Source: DASYQV01 sp036005125 (GTDB taxonomy: Bacteria > Acidobacteriota > Vicinamibacteria > Vicinamibacterales > UBA2999). From it: a stretch of DNA of 43,017 nucleotides. Shown piece after piece: positions 16,575 through 24,098 of the stretch. The translations under genes were made by a program, and so were the position numbers. The stretch is from positions 1-43,017 of the forward strand of contig DASYQV010000032.1 of NCBI GenBank assembly GCA_036005125.1. Direction: 5' to 3'. The notes under the pieces were generated by a model. That model saw only the letters and a list, made by a program, of their open reading frames with translations, was not told where the DNA came from and searched no databases. Positions within the stretch are counted from its first letter, which is position 1. Every line of letters starts with the position of its first letter.

Positions 16575-17621
16575 ATGGTCGTGGTCATGAAAGAGCGAGC
16601 CACCGACGCGCAGATCGACGCCGTCATCGCGCGCATCGTCGAAATGGGCATGGACGTGCATCGCTCCTCGGGTGCAACGCGTACCGTGCTCGGTGTCGTC
16701 GGCACGGGCAAGGTGGACCCCGCGCTCATCGAGATTCTCGACGGCGTGCACGAGGTGGTCCGCATCACCGCGCCATACAAGCTGGCGAGCCGCACGTTCA
16801 AGCCCGACGACACGGTGATCACGCTCGATGACGTGCGGATCGGCGGCGACGAGGTCATCGTCATGGCGGGACCATGCTCGGCCGAGACCGAGGAACAGGT
16901 GCATGCCACGGCGGCCGCCGTTAAGCGAGCCGGCGCCAAGGTGCTTCGCGGTGGCGCGTTCAAGCCGCGGAGCTCGCCGTACACCTTTCAAGGCCTCGGA
17001 GAACAGGGGCTGCAATTGTTGCGGGCTGCCGCCAACGCTCACAACCTGAAGCTGATCTCCGAGGTGATGGACGCCAATCAGATCGAGCTGATCGGCAGGT
17101 ATGCCGACATCTACCAGGTTGGCGCGCGGAACATGCAGAACTTCACGCTTCTGCGCGAGCTCGGGCACGCGCGCAAGCCGGTGATGATCAAGCGCGGCCT
17201 GTCGGCGACGATCGAAGAGTGGCTGATGTCGGCGGAGTACGTCTTGTCGGGCGGCAACACCGACGTCATCCTGTGCGAGCGCGGGATTCGCACGTTCGAG
17301 ACCGCGACGCGCAACACGCTCGACGTCTCCGCAATCCCGGTCGTCAAGCAGCTATCACATCTTCCTGTCATCGCCGATCCCAGCCACGGCACGGGACGGC
17401 GCGACAAGGTGGCAGCCATGGCCCGGGCCGCGGTCGCCGCTGGCGCCGACGGTCTCATCATCGAGGTGCACAATGATCCCGACCACGCGCTGAGCGACGG
17501 CGCGCAGTCGATGTTCCCGTCGCAGTTCGATCGGCTGATGGCGGAGCTGCGGATCATCGCGCCCGCGATCGGCCGGAGTATCTGCCTGGAGCCGGCCGCG
17601 CGCCGCGGCTGGGCACGGTAG
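16575..17621 (+). CDS. aroF: 3-deoxy-7-phosphoheptulonate (DAHP) synthase, type I-beta
   Basis: 348 residues. An N-terminal ferredoxin-like domain (about 1-70, MVVVMKERATDAQIDAVI) precedes the TIM barrel, as in the Thermotoga-type enzymes where this domain gives Tyr/Phe feedback. Barrel motifs: MAGPCSAE, RGGAFKPRSSPYTFQG, PVMIKRGL, DPSHGTGRRD. Condenses PEP and erythrose-4-phosphate, the committed step into the shikimate pathway. AGGAGAG precedes the ATG at 5-base spacing. Its TAG stop begins a GTAGGCA tandem. Confidence 0.97.
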   Translation: MVVVMKERATDAQIDAVIARIVEMGMDVHRSSGATRTVLGVVGTGKVDPALIEILDGVHEVVRITAPYKLASRTFKPDDTVITLDDVRIGGDEVIVMAGPCSAETEEQVHATAAAVKRAGAKVLRGGAFKPRSSPYTFQGLGEQGLQLLRAAANAHNLKLISEVMDANQIELIGRYADIYQVGARNMQNFTLLRELGHARKPVMIKRGLSATIEEWLMSAEYVLSGGNTDVILCERGIRTFETATRNTLDVSAIPVVKQLSHLPVIADPSHGTGRRDKVAAMARAAVAAGADGLIIEVHNDPDHALSDGAQSMFPSQFDRLMAELRIIAPAIGRSICLEPAARRGWAR

Positions 17622-17657
17622 TAGGCAGTAGGCAGTAGGCAGCCGGCAGTCGGCAGA
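17619..17657. repeat. One-sided tandem of GTAGGCA words
   Basis: TAGTAGGCAGTAGGCAGTAG continues as GCAGCCGGCAGTCGGCAG. About five 7-bp units starting in the aroF stop codon. No inverted arm is visible before tyrA. Confidence 0.65.
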
Positions 17658-17676
17658 ACAGGCTCGCTCGTTCAAC

Positions 17677-18579
17677 ATGCCCGAACAGGATCGGCGGCTT
17701 CCGATGGTGCCCTCGCGTCCGCAGGGCCAGCCGCCGATCTTCGAGAAAATCGCCATCGTCGGTCTCGGCCTCATTGGCGGATCGATCTCGATTGCCGTCA
17801 GGGAGAGCTGGCCGGCCAGCCTGGTCATTGCCGTCGATCGAAAGGACGTCCTCGAGCAGGCGATGGTGCGGCACGCCATCGACGTGGCGGCCGACGAGCT
17901 GTACGTGATTTCGGAAGCCGACCTGGTGGTGCTTGCCGCGCCGGTTCTGCAGAACATCGAGCTCCTCGGCCAGCTCGGGGAGGTCATCCCAGGGCAGGCA
18001 CTCGTCACCGACGTGGGGAGCACCAAACGGGCAATCGTGGATGCGGCGCGCGCGCTTCCCGCGCGCTTCACGTTCGTCGGAGGCCATCCGCTCGGCGGCG
18101 CGGCGCGCGGGGGGTTCGCATTCGCCCGGCCCGACCTGTTCACCGGCCGTCCCTGGATCTTCACCCCGCACTCCGACGGCGCGGGTGCCGCGCTGGAAAA
18201 ACTGTTTGCCTTCGCGACCGCGCTCGGCGCGACGCCCCGCACGATGAGCCCGGAGGAGCACGATCGGGTGCTGGCGTTCCTGAGCCATCTGCCGCAGCTG
18301 GCGGCGAGCGCGCTGATGGACATCGTCGGGACCGGGGCCGGGGACGCGCTGGCGCTCGCGGGTCGAGGCCTGGTCGACACGACCCGGCTGGCATCGAGCC
18401 CTGCCGACATCTGGCGCGACATCGTGTCGACAAACGCGGATCGGATCGGACCGGCGCTCGACGCGCTGATCGAGCAGCTCACGCGCCTGCGCGCCGGGTT
18501 GACCGACGGGGAGACGCTCGATCGCCTGTTCGAGGAGGCTGCACGCTGGCGCGATCATCTGATGGAAGGACGCGACTGA
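17677..18579 (+). CDS. tyrA: Prephenate (or arogenate) dehydrogenase
   Basis: 300 residues. NAD(P)-binding IAIVGLGLIGGSISIA at about 25-40, VTDVGSTKRAI, catalytic-site HPLGG (GGHPLGGAARGG) and EEHDRVLAFLSHLPQ are characteristic. Makes 4-hydroxyphenylpyruvate (or Tyr) from prephenate (or arogenate); substrate preference cannot be read from sequence. Last gene of the operon. ATG 17677 is used; ATG 17704 would also keep the whole Rossmann fold. The stop codon is inside a perfect 13-bp palindrome arm. Confidence 0.95.
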   Translation: MPEQDRRLPMVPSRPQGQPPIFEKIAIVGLGLIGGSISIAVRESWPASLVIAVDRKDVLEQAMVRHAIDVAADELYVISEADLVVLAAPVLQNIELLGQLGEVIPGQALVTDVGSTKRAIVDAARALPARFTFVGGHPLGGAARGGFAFARPDLFTGRPWIFTPHSDGAGAALEKLFAFATALGATPRTMSPEEHDRVLAFLSHLPQLAASALMDIVGTGAGDALALAGRGLVDTTRLASSPADIWRDIVSTNADRIGPALDALIEQLTRLRAGLTDGETLDRLFEEAARWRDHLMEGRD

Positions 18580-18627
18580 CCAGCCAGGGCCCGACGCTTG
18601 ATATCCCGCAGAGTCCTGGCTGGTCAG
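18576..18627. repeat. 52-bp palindromic element, family F copy 1
   Basis: CTGACCAGCCAGG (18576-18588) is exactly complementary to 18615-18627. The loop contains GATATC. On the other strand it aligns with 38633-38684 (GACCAG..., CTGC.G.GATATCAAG, ...CTGGT). It includes the tyrA stop codon and could act as an operon-end hairpin, though there is no T-run. Confidence 0.8.
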
Positions 18628-18656
18628 TGCGGTGTTTCCTGGCGCCCTTCGTCTAC

Positions 18657-18746
18657 CGGAACGGCTTGACGCCGTTCCTCCGGCGCGCCCGGCCGTTATG
18701 CGGTTTCACGGCATGCAGGGCCCTCGCGTCGGAAGCCGCATAACGG
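18657..18746. repeat. Two stacked hairpins before the CoA-transferase genes
   Basis: GGAACGGC (18658-18665) pairs with 18671-18678. CCGTTATGCGG (18693-18703) pairs with 18736-18746. The second shares TATGCGGTTTC with the family D repeats. GATAAT at 18748-18753, just ahead of ATG 18759, is too close to serve a leadered transcript. Confidence 0.65.
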
Positions 18747-18758
18747 GATAATCACTGC

Positions 18759-19463
18759 ATGAACAAAGTGCTGCGTAATGCCGACGAAGCCGTCGCGATG
18801 ATCCCTGATGGCGCGTCGATCATGGTGGGCGGCTTCGGCCTCTGCGGCGTTCCCGAGCATCTCATCAAAGCTCTTCACGCGCGCGGCGCCAGAAACCTCA
18901 CCATCATCAGCAACAACGCGGGCGTCGACGAGTACGGTCTGGGCGTCCTCCTCAAGTCCCGCCAGATCCGGAAGATGGTCGCGACCTACGTCGGCGAAAA
19001 CAAGGAGTTCGAGCGCCAGGCGCTCAGCGGCGAGATCGAGGTGGAGCTCGTCCCGCAGGGGACGTTCGTCGAACGGATTCGCGCCGGCGGCGCCGGCATC
19101 GGCGGCTTCTTCACGCCGACCGGATACGGAACGCTCGTGGCCGAGGGGAAGGAGACCCGCATCATCGACGGCAACGCGTACGTGCTCGAGATGCCGCTCC
19201 GGGCAGACTTCGCGTTCGTGAAAGCCTACAGAGGCGATCGCGTCGGCAACCTCGTGTACCGGAAGACCGCGCGGAACTTCAACCCCGTCATGGCGACGGC
19301 CGCGAAGATCACGATCGCGGAGGTGGAGCACCTCGTCGACCCGGGCGAGATCGAGCCGGACACCGTCATCACGCCGGGTATTTACGTCAAGCACATCCTG
19401 CAAGGAACGCACTACGAGAAGAAGATAGAGAAACGCACTGTACGCAAGCACCAGCTTGCGTAG
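18759..19463 (+). CDS. scoA: 3-oxoacid CoA-transferase subunit A
   Basis: 234 residues, family I CoA-transferase alpha subunit. The glycine-rich GGFGLCGVPEHLI near the start, SNNAGVDEYGLGVLL, GENKEFERQALSGE and TPTGYGT match ScoA/succinyl-CoA:acetoacetate transferase. Works with ScoB to move CoA between succinate (or another donor) and a 3-oxoacid. Followed by scoB and a thiolase, so the three could convert acetoacetate to acetyl-CoA. Its TAG stop lies inside the first arm of a palindrome. Confidence 0.94.
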   Translation: MNKVLRNADEAVAMIPDGASIMVGGFGLCGVPEHLIKALHARGARNLTIISNNAGVDEYGLGVLLKSRQIRKMVATYVGENKEFERQALSGEIEVELVPQGTFVERIRAGGAGIGGFFTPTGYGTLVAEGKETRIIDGNAYVLEMPLRADFAFVKAYRGDRVGNLVYRKTARNFNPVMATAAKITIAEVEHLVDPGEIEPDTVITPGIYVKHILQGTHYEKKIEKRTVRKHQLA

Positions 19464-19778
19464 GTCAAAGGTCAAAGGTCAAAGGTCAAAGGTAAGGGCA
19501 AATGTGTAGGTGTAAGTCTTTACGTGTAGGTTCTCGGTGTAGGTTCTCGGTGTAGGTTCTCGGTGTAGGTTCTCAGTGTAGGTTCTCGGTGTAGGTTCTC
19601 AGTGTAGGTTCTCAGTGTAGGTTCTCAGTGTAGGTTCTCAGTGTAGGTTCTCAGTGTAGGTTCTCAGTGTACGCCTGACCTTGACCTCCAGCTTTGCCTC
19701 GACCTTGACCTGAACCTATGACCTTCGTGGAACCTTTGACCTGACCTTTGACGTTTGACCTTTGACCTTTGACCTACG
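19459..19778. repeat. Word-palindrome (GGTCAAA words) enclosing a tandem array
   Basis: Arms 19459-19499 and 19738-19778 match at 38 of 41 positions and consist of GGTCAAA units. The left arm contains the scoA stop codon, the right arm ends 1 base before the scoB ATG. The centre holds the 13-bp array at 19525-19667 and loose GACCT words. Fills the whole 316-base gap; no gene is visible inside. Confidence 0.9.
19525..19667. repeat. 13-bp tandem repeat, 11 full copies
   Basis: Unit TGTAGGTTCTC(G/A)G repeats 11 times without spacing change. The variable base runs G,G,G,A,G,A,A,A,A,A,A; a twelfth copy breaks off after TGTA. Typical minisatellite, in the tip of the palindrome above. Confidence 0.95.
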
Positions 19779-19779
19779 T

Positions 19780-20427
19780 ATGGATAAACGTGAACGAATC
19801 GTGACCCGCGTGGCACGTGAGCTGCGCGACGGCGATTACGTGAACCTCGGCATCGGCCTGCCGACGCTCGTCGGCAACCACGTGCCGCCGAACGTCGACA
19901 TCACGCTCCACTCCGAAAACGGCATGCTCGGCGTCGGTCCCTATCCGACCGAGGACCAGCTCGACGCGGATCTCATCAATGCGGGCAAGGAGACCGTGAC
20001 GGAGCTGCCCGGCACGTCCTACTTCAGCGGAGCGGATTCCTTCGCCATGGTACGAGGCGGCCACATTGACATCACCGTGCTCGGCGCCCTCGAGGTGGAC
20101 GAGGAAGGGAACCTCGCGAACTGGATGATACCTGGCAAGATGATGAAAGGCATGGGCGGTGCGATGGACCTCGTGGCCGGTGCGCGGAAGGTCATCGTCG
20201 CGATGGAGCACACGACCAAGGACGGCGGTCACAAGGTCCTGAAGAAGTGCACGCTGCCGCTCACCGGCATGAAGGTCGTGTCGCTCATCGTCACCGATAT
20301 GGCCGTCATCGAGGTCACGCCGCGCGGTCTCGTCTTGAAGGAAATTGCGGCCGACACCACGGCGGACGCCGTCCGTCAGGCCACGGGCGCAACGCTGCTG
20401 CTCGAGGGAGAGCCAGGAAAGTTCTAG
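19780..20427 (+). CDS. scoB: 3-oxoacid CoA-transferase subunit B
   Basis: 215 residues starting MDKRERIVTRVA. Catalytic Glu46 in HSENGMLG forms the glutamyl-CoA thioester; VNLGIGLPTLV, GGHIDITVLGALEVDEEGNLANW and GKMMKGMGGAMDLV are family signatures. The frame extends to 19762 only through repeat sequence, so ATG 19780 is the natural start. No Shine-Dalgarno is visible, because the upstream bases are the palindrome arm; translation may depend on the folded leader. Confidence 0.94.
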   Translation: MDKRERIVTRVARELRDGDYVNLGIGLPTLVGNHVPPNVDITLHSENGMLGVGPYPTEDQLDADLINAGKETVTELPGTSYFSGADSFAMVRGGHIDITVLGALEVDEEGNLANWMIPGKMMKGMGGAMDLVAGARKVIVAMEHTTKDGGHKVLKKCTLPLTGMKVVSLIVTDMAVIEVTPRGLVLKEIAADTTADAVRQATGATLLLEGEPGKF

Positions 20428-20429
20428 AC

Positions 20430-20545
20430 CATTTGTGATTTTGTGATTTGTGATTTGGGGATTTGGGGATCATGAATTCGCGAATCAGATGACAAAGCAC
20501 AAATGGGAAATCACAATCATGAATCACGAATCATGAATCACGAAT
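20430..20545. repeat. Word-palindrome, GTGATTT / AATCACGAA type
   Basis: Left part repeats TTTGTGATT; right part repeats AATCACGAATCATG. The complementarity is imperfect. It occupies all of the gap between scoB and the thiolase and supplies every upstream ATG of the latter. Confidence 0.65.
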
Positions 20546-21729
20546 TGAGAGAACCTGCCGTTATCCTGAGCGCCTGCCGCACGCCGATTGGATCGTTTGG
20601 CGGCGCGTTGAAGGACCTTTCCGCCGCTGATCTCGGCGCCGTGGTGATCCGCGAGGCGGTCTGTCGCGCGCGGGTCGAGACAACGGATCTCGGCGACGTC
20701 ATCCTCGGCTGCGTGCTGCAGGCCGGCGCCGGCATGAACGTGGCACGGCAGGCCGCACTCAAAGCGGGCGTGCCCCAGGAGGTGCCGGCCGAAACCGTCA
20801 ATCGTGTCTGCGGTTCGGGTCTTCAGGCCGTGGTGCACGCGGTGGAGGCGACGCGGGCCGGCTATACGGAATTGGTCCTTGCAGGCGGCACCGAGTCGAT
20901 GAGCAACGCGCCGTACCTGCTGAAGGGGGCCAGGTGGGGCTACCGCATGGGACACGCCGAAGCCACCGACTCGCTGCTGGCCGAAGGGCTGATGTGCGCG
21001 ATGGGCGGCTGCCACATGGGCATCACGGCCGAGGAGATCGTCTCGCGGTTCGACATCAGCCGGGAGGACCAGGACTCGTTCGCGGCCGAGAGCCAGCGGC
21101 GTGCGTCGGCCGCGATTGCGAGCGGCTGGTTCAAGGACGAAATCGTCCCGGTTCCGATTCCACAGAAGAAGGGCGACCCCGTCCTCTTCGACACCGACGA
21201 GTACCCGCGCGCCGGCGCGACGGCTGAGAAGCTCGCCGCGCTGCGCCCGGCGTTCAAAAAGGACGGCAGCGTGACCGCCGGCAACGCGTCAGGCATCAAC
21301 GATGGCGCCGCGGCAGTCGTCGTCGCAACGGACGAGCGCGCGCGGAAGCTCGGTCGCAGGCCGCTTGCCCGTATCCTGTCGTTTGCCACCTCAGGTGTCG
21401 ATCCGGCCATCATGGGTATGGGCCCCGTGCCCGCCGTGCGGACGGCGCTCGATCGCGCCGGGCTCGACGCATCCGACATCGATCTCTTCGAGCTGAACGA
21501 AGCGTTCGCTTCGCAGTCACTGGCCGTCCTGCGTCAGTTGAACCTCGATCCGGAAAAAGTGAATACCCGAGGCGGCGCGATCGCGCTCGGACACCCCATC
21601 GGCGCCAGCGGCGCCCGCATTCTCACCACGCTCATCTATGCGCTGAGGGCCCGCGGCGGCGGGAAGGGCGTGGCGGCTCTCTGCATCGGCGGCGGCATGG
21701 GAATCGCCATGGTGATCGAGGTGCCCTAA
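20545..21729 (+). CDS. atoB: Acetyl-CoA C-acetyltransferase (thiolase)
   Basis: 394 residues when started at TTG 20545 (MREPAVILSACRTPIG), which aligns with normal thiolase N-termini. ATGs at 20503 and 20533 would only add repeat-encoded residues (NHESRIMNHE). Nucleophile Cys89 (NRVCGSGLQ), NEAFASQ, GGAIALGHPIGASG with the active His and CIGGGMGIAM with the second Cys are intact. Cleaves acetoacetyl-CoA to two acetyl-CoA or runs in reverse. Forms a module with scoAB. phaA/atoB cannot be told apart by sequence. Confidence 0.95.
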   Translation: MREPAVILSACRTPIGSFGGALKDLSAADLGAVVIREAVCRARVETTDLGDVILGCVLQAGAGMNVARQAALKAGVPQEVPAETVNRVCGSGLQAVVHAVEATRAGYTELVLAGGTESMSNAPYLLKGARWGYRMGHAEATDSLLAEGLMCAMGGCHMGITAEEIVSRFDISREDQDSFAAESQRRASAAIASGWFKDEIVPVPIPQKKGDPVLFDTDEYPRAGATAEKLAALRPAFKKDGSVTAGNASGINDGAAAVVVATDERARKLGRRPLARILSFATSGVDPAIMGMGPVPAVRTALDRAGLDASDIDLFELNEAFASQSLAVLRQLNLDPEKVNTRGGAIALGHPIGASGARILTTLIYALRARGGGKGVAALCIGGGMGIAMVIEVP

Positions 21730-21731
21730 CG

Positions 21732-21897
21732 AAGGTCAAAGGTCAAAGGTCAAAAGGCAAAGGTCAGGTCATAGGTCAGGTTATAGGTCAGGTCATAGGG
21801 CTAAGTCGGCTGTACACCCAACCTGCACCTTAAAACCTACACGTGAACCTCAACCTTTGACCTGACTTTTGCCCTTTGCCCTTTGACCTTTGACCTT
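21732..21897. repeat. Word-palindrome (GGTCAAA words)
   Basis: Arms 21732-21782 and 21846-21897 match at about 44 of 51 positions with one indel. The words drift along the arm from GGTCAAA to GGTCATA in the same order on both sides. It begins 2 bases after the thiolase stop and ends 6 bases before GTG 21904. Confidence 0.88.
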
Positions 21898-21903
21898 GCT
21901 GTT

Positions 21904-22335
21904 GTGGCTCAACCCAGCATCCGTGTCGGCCCGCAGGTTCTCCGCGCCATCTCGGCCCACGCCGGTGCCGAAGCGCCGCGGGAGTGCTGCGGGCTGCTTA
22001 TAGGGTCGGACAGGCGAATAGACGAGGTCGTGCCGGCAGGCAATTGCGCCGCCGATCCCTTGCGGCGCTACGAAATCGATCCGCGTGATTACATCGCCGC
22101 CATAAAACGATGCCGAGGCACCTCGTCTTCCGTGCTCGGCGCGTATCATTCCCACCCGCGTTCGGCCGCCGAGCCCTCGCCAACCGACCTGGCCGAAGCC
22201 TTCGGCGAATTCCTTTACGTGATTGCGGGCCCGGTTATTGAAGGCAGCGTCGCCACGATTCGCGCCTATCGCTTGATGGACGGAAACTTCAGGCCTGTCG
22301 AGCTCGTCCCCGACCCCGAGGAGCGCACACCGTGA
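21904..22335 (+). CDS. JAMM/MPN+ zinc metalloprotease (Mov34 family)
   Basis: 143 residues. A full JAMM motif is present: Glu27 (PRECCGLLIG), then H82-S-H84-P, seven residues, S92-x2-D95. Such bacterial enzymes cleave isopeptide or C-terminal bonds, for instance freeing ubiquitin-like sulfur carriers; no carrier gene is adjacent. GTG 21904 is preferred; the TTG at 21883 lies in the repeat arm. The TGA overlaps the GTG of the Omp85 gene, so the two are translationally coupled. Confidence 0.88.
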   Translation: MAQPSIRVGPQVLRAISAHAGAEAPRECCGLLIGSDRRIDEVVPAGNCAADPLRRYEIDPRDYIAAIKRCRGTSSSVLGAYHSHPRSAAEPSPTDLAEAFGEFLYVIAGPVIEGSVATIRAYRLMDGNFRPVELVPDPEERTP

Positions 22336-24095
22336 GACGTGCAGCGAAGGTCGGTGCGAGAGCGGTGTTGCTCGCCGGCCTGCTGCTGATGTGCGCCGGC
22401 CCGCTCCTCGCCCAGCCCCCGAACCCAGCCGCCGGGAATCAACCTGAGCTTCCCAAGATTCAGAGCATCCGGATACACGGCGCGTCGGTTTACACGACGA
22501 ACGAGCTGCAGCAGCGCCTCGGACTCGTGACCGGGGCGCGCCTGCCCGGCCCTCCTGAGGAGATCGCGCGGGAGATCGAGCAGCGGTACGCGCGCGACGG
22601 TTACACGTTCGGACGGGCAAAGGTTGCTATTGATGACGCGGGTGTTCTCGCGATCGACATCGACGAGGGGCAGATCGACGACGTCGAGTTTCGCGGCGTG
22701 AGCGCCGAGGTTGCCGCGCGATTGCGGGAAGCGTTCGCGATTCGGACCGGGGATGTCTTCAACCGCATGCAGGCGACGCGCGCGCTCGAGGACGCCCTTG
22801 CGTTGACACACGGCGCAATCGAACGGAGGCCGGGGCAGACATTCGCGATGGATCGGGACCAGGGGCGCCACGTCCTGCAGGTGTTCCTGCGGGCGCGCGG
22901 CAGTCGCAGCGGCGTGTTCGTTGGAACACAAGGTCGCGAAGATTGGTACTCGCCGGTCGACGGCGTTGCGCCCGCGCTCGGATTCCAGAGCACGATTTTC
23001 GACACGAAAGGGTTCAATCATTCCTATTGGGCCGGATACGTTTCGTACAAGTTCGCCGCGGAACGCGCCGGGTACACGTTTGGTTTCGAGCGGCCGTTCT
23101 TCGCCGACGGCGTCCTGCAGTTGGGCGCGTCGCTTCATGACATCACCGGCTCCGACGACCGGTGGCGGCTGACAGGAATCGAGCAGAGCCTCGTCGCGTT
23201 CGGGTTCCGCAACACATTCCGTGATTACTACCGCCGGAAGGGATTCCAGTTGCATGCGGCCCTCCACCCCAGGCGGTCCGCCGCCGGCGGACCGCGAAAC
23301 CAGCGCTGGCCGGTCGCGGTCGCGAGCGACCGCGACAGAAAGACGCGCGTTGGGGACCCCGGCGTGCGTCCGCTCGGCCGGCACGAGTGGATGGTGGCGT
23401 GGCGCGATGAGTCGCAGCGCTCGCTCCTGAACGAGACCGATTTCGGCTTGTTCCGCGGCGACCATGCGTTTCGGCCGAACCTGCCCGCGCTCGAAGGAGA
23501 CTTGCGCGCGCTGCTGGTCGGGTACACGTTCGACTCCGGCGGCCTGACAGAGCAGCAGCCCGGCCAACGGTATCGGCGTCACCTCCTCGACGACCTTTTC
23601 GGTTCGGCGTTGGATGGGGAACACCGCTCACGCATCGAATGGAGGTCCGAGTTCGCGCCTGCCGCGTTCGCCGGCGACTTCGACTTCTCCCGGCACATCG
23701 TCAATGCGAGGACATGGCTGCAGATATCACCACGGCGCGTGTTCAGCGGCCGCGTTCTCGCCGGCTTCTCGGATGGTGTGCTACCGCCCCAGCGTCTGTT
23801 CGCGCTTGGCGGTATCGGCAGCGTGCACGGCTACCGCTTCAAGGACGTTGCGGGCGAGAGCATGCTGCTGCTGAATGGCGAGCTGCGTCAGAGCATCTGG
23901 CGGCCAGCGATAGCGGGACTGGCCTTCATCGACACCGGGCGCGTCGGGCGGCCGCTGGCCGGGTCGACAGGGAACTGGCTCACGGGGGTTGGAGTCGGCG
24001 TCGAAGTTGGAACGGCGCGCGTCGAGTTCGGCTGGCGCGCGGACGACATTCCGCGGTCGCTGCAGGTGCTGTTTCGGCTGAATCGATCCCTCTAG
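22332..24095 (+). CDS. Omp85-family outer membrane protein (POTRA plus surface-antigen barrel)
   Basis: 587 residues from GTG. Signal peptide about 1-29 (LLLMCAGPLLAQ). One or two POTRA-like domains follow at about 38-170 (IQSIRIHGASVYTTNELQQR, IDEGQIDDVEFRGV). The C-terminal barrel carries G-G-x-G-S-V-H-G-Y-R (FALGGIGSVHGYRFKD, about 495-510), the conserved Omp85 RGY-like signature. Shorter than BamA, closer to TamA/ShlB-like proteins; cargo unknown. An in-frame stretch at about 314-336 is encoded by two perfect palindromes and looks like an insertion in a surface loop. Confidence 0.85.
   Translation: MRRAAKVGARAVLLAGLLLMCAGPLLAQPPNPAAGNQPELPKIQSIRIHGASVYTTNELQQRLGLVTGARLPGPPEEIAREIEQRYARDGYTFGRAKVAIDDAGVLAIDIDEGQIDDVEFRGVSAEVAARLREAFAIRTGDVFNRMQATRALEDALALTHGAIERRPGQTFAMDRDQGRHVLQVFLRARGSRSGVFVGTQGREDWYSPVDGVAPALGFQSTIFDTKGFNHSYWAGYVSYKFAAERAGYTFGFERPFFADGVLQLGASLHDITGSDDRWRLTGIEQSLVAFGFRNTFRDYYRRKGFQLHAALHPRRSAAGGPRNQRWPVAVASDRDRKTRVGDPGVRPLGRHEWMVAWRDESQRSLLNETDFGLFRGDHAFRPNLPALEGDLRALLVGYTFDSGGLTEQQPGQRYRRHLLDDLFGSALDGEHRSRIEWRSEFAPAAFAGDFDFSRHIVNARTWLQISPRRVFSGRVLAGFSDGVLPPQRLFALGGIGSVHGYRFKDVAGESMLLLNGELRQSIWRPAIAGLAFIDTGRVGRPLAGSTGNWLTGVGVGVEVGTARVEFGWRADDIPRSLQVLFRLNRSL
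23273..23336. repeat. Two perfect palindromes inside the Omp85 gene
   Basis: GCGGTCCGCC (23273-23282) pairs with 23286-23295 across 3 bases. GTCGCGGTCGC (23313-23323) pairs with 23326-23336 across 2 bases. The reading frame stays open through both and encodes an Arg-rich, non-barrel-like segment. Confidence 0.75.
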
Positions 24096-24098
24096 CCT

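Noticed and set aside
18576..18627. Rho-independent terminator after tyrA
   Set aside because: The stem is perfect, but the loop is 26 bases and no T-run follows on either side; reported as a repeat instead.
19525..19667. Regular repeats that could be taken for a CRISPR array
   Set aside because: Units are 13 bp, contiguous, with no spacers; no cas genes nearby. It is a minisatellite.
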